Shown here: positions 58,182 through 64,000 of the stretch, piece after piece
Position numbering within the stretch: the first letter of the stretch is position 1
How the letters are laid out: each line of letters starts with the position of its first letter
DNA from: Actinobacteria bacterium OK074
GTDB lineage: Bacteria > Actinomycetota > Actinomycetes > Streptomycetales > Streptomycetaceae
Direction of reading: 5' to 3'
DNA length: 64,000 bases
Assembly (NCBI GenBank): GCA_001298575.1
Contig: LJCV01000221.1
Coordinates: 1-64,000, forward strand
The notes under the pieces: model-generated
The model's input: only the letters and a program-made list of their open reading frames with translations
Database searches by the model: none
Told to the model about the DNA's origin: nothing
Position numbers and translations under genes: made by a program

Positions 58182-58903
58182 CTGGCCTCCTCCGCCGCGC
58201 GGATGGCGTAGCCGACCCCGCGGACCGTGTGGATCATCGGCGCCCGGCCGCGGTCGAGCTTGCGGCGCAGTCCGGAGATGTAGACCTCGACCAGGTTTCC
58301 GCCGCCGTCGAAGGAGGCGCTCCACACGTGGTCGAGGATCTGGGCCTTGCTGAGGACCTGGCGCGGGTGGCCCATCAGCAGGGTGAGCAACTCGAACTCC
58401 TTGGCGGTGAGCTGCACGGGCACGCCGTCGCGGTGCACCTCGCGGGTCTGCGGGGTCAGCACGAGGTCGCCGAGGACGAGGACCGCGTCGTCGGCGCTCG
58501 CCTCCTCCGCCCCGGAGCGGCGCAGCAGGGCGCGCAGCCGCAGGACGACCTCCTCCAGGGAGAACGGCTTGGTGACGTAGTCGTCCGCGCCCGAGGAGAG
58601 TCCGTCGATACGGTGTTCGATCGCGTCGCGGGCGGTGAGCATGAGGACGGGCAGGCGGGGGCTCTCGTAGCGCAGTCTTTTGAGGACGTCGAGGCCGTCC
58701 ACGTCGGGCAGCATTCCGTCGAGGACGACGGCGTGCGGGACGCAGCCGCGCGCGATCCTGAGCGCGCTCTCGCCGTCGGCGGCCGTGAAGGGGCGCCAGC
58801 CCACCTCCGTGACGGCCACGGACAGCAGTTCGGTGATGCCGGGTTCGTCGTCGACGATCAGCACACGGATTCGGCCGCTACGGGATGCTGGGGCGCCTGT
58901 CAT
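58178..58903 (-). CDS. Two-component response regulator, OmpR/PhoB type
   Basis: A 241-residue DNA-binding regulator. The receiver domain (residues about 12-125) has the acidic pair VLIVDDEPG, phospho-acceptor VVLDGMLPDVDG, MLTARD and the switch Lys in YVTKPFSLEE. The winged-helix domain (about 145-235) contains VQLTAKEFELLTLLM, VWSASFDGGGNLVEVYISGL, given in part, and IHTVRGVGYAIR. ATG at 58903 is the first start that fits the domain; the open frame upstream has a non-family sequence. It precedes its kinase gene and is separated from acnA by a terminator. Targets are not evident. Confidence 0.93.
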   Translation of the reverse strand: MTGAPASRSGRIRVLIVDDEPGITELLSVAVTEVGWRPFTAADGESALRIARGCVPHAVVLDGMLPDVDGLDVLKRLRYESPRLPVLMLTARDAIEHRIDGLSSGADDYVTKPFSLEEVVLRLRALLRRSGAEEASADDAVLVLGDLVLTPQTREVHRDGVPVQLTAKEFELLTLLMGHPRQVLSKAQILDHVWSASFDGGGNLVEVYISGLRRKLDRGRAPMIHTVRGVGYAIRAAEEAR

Positions 58904-59005
58904 GTTCCGATTCTGTCCCGGCCACCTGGGGGAATCCTGTGATCCGGCTGAGCCGGGACCGTGGGGTTTGCGCCACAAGGGGCCCGGCGGCCCCGGAACA
59001 CGACA

Positions 59006-59037
59006 GGGCCGCACCCCCGTCACCGGGGATGCGGCCC
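59006..59037 (-). terminator. Hairpin terminator after acnA
   Basis: GGGCCGCACCCCCG pairs with CGGGGATGCGGCCC (one mismatch) around TCAC, 22 bp beyond the acnA stop. Confidence 0.85.
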
Positions 59038-59059
59038 GTCAACCGCCTTGCGCGAGCGC

Positions 59060-61774
<2,715 letters not shown>

Positions 61775-61840
61775 GACAGTCTCCTTCATTTTCGTGCGCT
61801 TACCACCGCATCCAACCGCCACGGCGTCTCGACGATCCGC

Positions 61841-61859
61841 TAAGGTAAGGCTAAGTTAG
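61841..61859. promoter_or_regulatory. Iron box-like site (DmdR/IdeR) upstream of acnA
   Basis: TAAGGTAAGGCTAAGTTAG matches the 19-bp IdeR/DmdR box TTAGGTTAGGCTAACCTAA at 14 positions. It is overlapped by a wider inverted repeat GTAAGGC (61845-61851) and GCCTTAC (61864-61870). Regulation of aconitase by iron is plausible for a [4Fe-4S] enzyme; binding is not shown. Confidence 0.55.
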
Positions 61860-62080
61860 GCTTGCCTTACTGGAATGGCCGCTGCGGTGCGCCTCGGCAG
61901 ATATCTCGATGTCGAGATAACTCTAGTACATGGGCGCGGGATGGTCATGCCCGGGCTCGGTCGGACGGGTGCGCGTGTGCGGCGAAACATCCGGGTGAAG
62001 TCGGTCACGGGCCGCAAGGCCGGGCTGGTGCTGACGCCCGCGTCCTGGGGCGCGGCCGACCGAGCGCGGCAGGTTTCCGC

Positions 62081-62117
62081 AGGTCGGGGCCCTCTCCCCC
62101 GTGGAGGGCCCCGACCT
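62081..62117 (-). terminator. Hairpin terminator after the sigma-factor unit
   Basis: A perfect 14-bp stem AGGTCGGGGCCCTC / GAGGGCCCCGACCT with a 9-nt loop, 81 bp downstream of the membrane-protein stop on the minus strand. Confidence 0.85.
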
Positions 62118-62126
62118 GCCGCTGTC

Positions 62127-62146
62127 CGTCCGGATCGATCCGGACG
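62127..62146. repeat. 20-bp perfect palindrome
   Basis: CGTCCGGATCGATCCGGACG is its own complement. It lies between the membrane-protein stop and the terminator hairpin, and may be a second terminator stem or a protein-binding site. Confidence 0.7.
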
Positions 62147-62197
62147 GGCGGGCGCTCGACGGGTCCGGCGGCGTCCGGCGCCGCCCCCGCGGAGCGC

Positions 62198-62833
62198 CTA
62201 ACTCCGCCGGTCCGCCGCCAGCGTGGCCACGACGGTCACGATCGCCGCCGCGGCCCCGCCTGCCAGCAGGTCCAGCCCGGCATCCCTCCCCTCGCCGTGG
62301 CCGCGATGCCGCGCCGCCAGCAGCCGTACGGCCGGACTGCCGAGGAAGGCGACGGCGACGACGACCACCCCGAGCAGCACGCTCCACGGCGGAGGCGCCG
62401 CCACGACCGCGACGGCACCGATTGCGGCGGCCAGCGCCGTGAGCTGCCGGACCAGGTACGCCCCCCGAATACGTACCTCGCCCGTCACCTCCGGCCCCGG
62501 CCCCGGCCCAGGACCTGGTATTGGCCTCGGCCGAGTTCCGACGCCGTACGCCGGACGTGTGGAGCGGGTGCCGTCCCCCCGTGCGGCACCCGCCTCCCTC
62601 GCCCCGCGCACAGCACCCGTGCGCCGCCCCTCCACCGCCACGGGTTCCTCGTCCGGTACGGCGATGGTGCCGGTGCCGGTAGTGGCAACGGCGCCGGTGG
62701 CGGTGCCGTCCACGACGGCCTCGCGACTGTTCTGCTGTGCCGTGCCGTCGGCCAGGTGATAGGCGACCAGATCCGCGTCGGCCTCCTTCAACCGCCTCAC
62801 GAGCGCGGTGAACTCGTTTCCCTTTTCGTCCAT
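62198..62833 (-). CDS. Unidentified membrane protein downstream of a sigma factor
   Basis: A 211-residue protein not recognised by family. An N-terminal soluble part (FTALVRRLKEADADLVAYHLAD) leads into a Thr/Gly- and Arg-rich linker and a PGPGPGPG stretch near residue 110. Three hydrophobic segments follow (LTALAAAIGAVAVVAA, VLLGVVVVAVAFLG, AAAAIVTVVATLAA), consistent with two or three membrane helices. ATG at 62833 has GAGGGG close upstream. It lies 143 bp after the sigma-factor gene on the same strand, so it might regulate that factor, but it lacks the zinc-binding HxxxCxxC motif of common anti-sigma factors. Confidence 0.7.
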   Translation of the reverse strand: MDEKGNEFTALVRRLKEADADLVAYHLADGTAQQNSREAVVDGTATGAVATTGTGTIAVPDEEPVAVEGRRTGAVRGAREAGAARGDGTRSTRPAYGVGTRPRPIPGPGPGPGPEVTGEVRIRGAYLVRQLTALAAAIGAVAVVAAPPPWSVLLGVVVVAVAFLGSPAVRLLAARHRGHGEGRDAGLDLLAGGAAAAIVTVVATLAADRRS

Positions 62834-62976
62834 CGTTCCCCTCAATCCCCCGATCTCCGTGCTGACTGGGACCCGTATAGGTCCCGCCCCGGGATCACGT
62901 TCTGGTCCCTCCCCCGTACCGGACGTCCTTCGGCCCGGCCGGACGGGGTCACCGTGTCGTGATCCCCAGACGGGCT

Positions 62977-63756
62977 CTACCGGTGATCGTTCGGCCGGCG
63001 CCGCGGGGGCACGGTGCCCTCGCCTCCCTCCGGACGGGTCCGGCCCCGTGGTCGCGCGACCCACTCGTCCCCCGGCTGCGCCTTCTCCTCCGGTTCCTCA
63101 CGCGCGTCGCGCGTACCCCGTTCATCACGCGCACCCCGTTCACCGCGTTCACCGCGTTCGTCTCGTTCATCCCGTTGTTTCGACTCCCTCACATGCGCCT
63201 CGATCTTCGTCTTGGCCCGGTTGAGCGTGGCGGCGACCGTGCCCGGGCTGATCCCGAGCGCTTGGGCCGTCTCCTCCCCCGACATCTCCATCACGCAGCG
63301 CAGCCAGAACACCTCGAACTGCCGCTCGGTCAGTACCTCCTGGACCATCCGCATCGCCCGGCGGATCTCGTCCCGGCGTATCACCTGCTCGGCGGTGACG
63401 TCCCCGGCGTCCCGGTCCGGCAACCGGTCGACGGGGACCTCCCTGGACGGGCCGCGCCGCAGGTCCACGATCTTGTTGCGGACGACCCGGACGACGTACC
63501 CCCTCGCCTCCTTCAGGTTCAGCGGCGGTGTCCGGTGGACGGCGGCGTCGCGCGCCAACCGGGCGAAGAAGCGGGCGTCGCGCTCGCCGATCCCGCGTGC
63601 CATGGCGAACGCGAAGCCCTGCGCCTCCAGTTGCCGCACCTGCTCGGAGGTGAACGGCCCCTCGTCGGGTACGGCGGCGGGACTCGGCACCTTGACAGCC
63701 GGCGACGCGGTCTCGGGTGGGACCCCGTCCACCGGCTCGGGTACCAGTCCGGTCAT
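62977..63756 (-). CDS. Sigma-70 family (ECF-like) RNA polymerase sigma factor
   Basis: A 259-residue sigma factor. After a disordered N-terminal tail of about 35 residues, region 2 is seen around FFARLARDAAVHRTPPLNLKEARGY in part and VVRVVRNKIVDLRRG; region 4 is LTERQFEVFWLRCVMEMSGEETA in part, with the helix-turn-helix in QALGISPGTVAATLNRAKTKI. The C-terminal 70 residues are highly charged, with repeats of D/G-E-R-G-E-R and R-D-E-R, encoded by 9-nt tandem units (about 63120-63175). GAGGAAGC precedes the ATG. The downstream membrane protein may belong to the same unit. Regulon unknown. Confidence 0.88.
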   Translation of the reverse strand: MTGLVPEPVDGVPPETASPAVKVPSPAAVPDEGPFTSEQVRQLEAQGFAFAMARGIGERDARFFARLARDAAVHRTPPLNLKEARGYVVRVVRNKIVDLRRGPSREVPVDRLPDRDAGDVTAEQVIRRDEIRRAMRMVQEVLTERQFEVFWLRCVMEMSGEETAQALGISPGTVAATLNRAKTKIEAHVRESKQRDERDERGERGERGARDERGTRDAREEPEEKAQPGDEWVARPRGRTRPEGGEGTVPPRRRPNDHR

Positions 63757-64000
63757 GCTTCCTCCTGGTGTTGCGGAGCTTGTCGTGGGAGTGGTGTGGA
63801 CTGCTCGGCTGTTCGCTGGTCAATCGCGGCGCGGGGGCGGTTTCCTTTACGGTCCGCGGATTTTCTTTTCACTCCGCGACGACTTCCACCCCGAACGCAC
63901 AGCTCACACTCCGTCAACTTCCGTACGGCACACGCCAGTTCCGCCTCCCGACCGCCGCCCGCGCGCCCGCGCCCGCCCCGCCAGCCGGCTCGCCGCCGTG
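63757..64000 (-). other. Window-end interval: promoter-like region, possible 3' end of another gene
   Basis: One minus-strand frame is open from the window edge to a stop that overlaps the sigma-factor start (ATGA). Its outer part encodes EAELACAVRKLTECELCV, which could be real, but the inner part has AT-rich, poorly biased codons (AAA, AGA) and looks like promoter DNA (TTTTCTTTTCACTCCG on the plus strand). A truncated gene cannot be confirmed or excluded. Confidence 0.3.

Larger units (their letters stand above)
61775..62197. other. 423-bp interval between acnA and the membrane-protein gene
   Basis: It holds the acnA leader and iron-box-like site, a hairpin terminator at 62081-62117 and a 20-bp palindrome at 62127-62146. 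The piece 61940-62080 is open in some frames, but I see no recognisable protein in it. Confidence 0.65.

Noticed and set aside
61875..62201. 108-codon plus-strand open frame after acnA
   Set aside because: No family, Arg-rich end, and it runs through a terminator hairpin and a palindrome.

Overview
The window is GC-rich chromosomal DNA from a Streptomyces species. Supporting signs are the strong G/C third-position bias, frequent GTG starts, gene families typical of the genus (DUF3000, DUF4349, DUF6716, Rok7B7, carbohydrate ABC systems without their own ATPase), and a gene order that, from memory and unchecked, resembles the S. coelicolor core around SCO5998-SCO6042. I saw no rRNA, tRNA, CRISPR array or complete insertion sequence. 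The mobile-type DNA consists of short interspersed repeats.

Left part (1-24.5 kb). It opens with the tail of a TIGR04222 membrane protein and a secreted alpha/beta hydrolase. Next come coproporphyrin-dependent haem genes: hemG and hemQ in one unit, and hemE nearby. A DUF4349 lipoprotein, a CoA-disulfide-reductase-like flavoprotein, a rhomboid protease, DUF3000, an orphan LuxR-type regulator and ribonuclease D surround them. A beta-mannoside uptake and hydrolysis locus (binding protein, two permeases, GH2 beta-mannosidase, LacI regulator) follows, then a translationally coupled fatty-acid oxidation pair (thiolase, FadB) and an unidentified 369-residue protein.

Middle (24.5-34.6 kb). A six-gene minus-strand locus appears to build a nonulosonic (sialic-like) acid polymer: GT2, two polysialyltransferase-like proteins, a DUF6716 glycosyltransferase, a NeuA-HAD fusion and a short NeuB. 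A divergent LytR-CpsA-Psr ligase could attach the polymer to peptidoglycan. No NeuC-type epimerase, lipid-carrier transferase or exporter is present, so sugar identity and export are open. This is the best candidate for an undescribed system. An NYN-domain protein, an amino-acid permease and dxs follow.

Right part (36-64 kb). xylFGH with its ROK regulator rok7B7 is followed by a decayed secreted-protease gene and the ngcEFG chitobiose/GlcNAc importer, whose promoter region carries a DasR-like site. Two GH92 alpha-mannosidase genes lie tail to tail, and each has the same perfect 12-bp palindrome upstream. Then come a TetR/SnoaL pair with duplicated operators, a two-component system, aconitase with an iron-box-like sequence, and a sigma factor with an unidentified membrane protein.

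The common thread is import and degradation of plant and fungal polysaccharides (xylose, mannosides, mannan or N-glycans, chitin) next to central metabolism and cell-envelope synthesis. Three copies of one GC-rich repeat family each lie exactly between convergent genes and probably terminate transcription from both sides.
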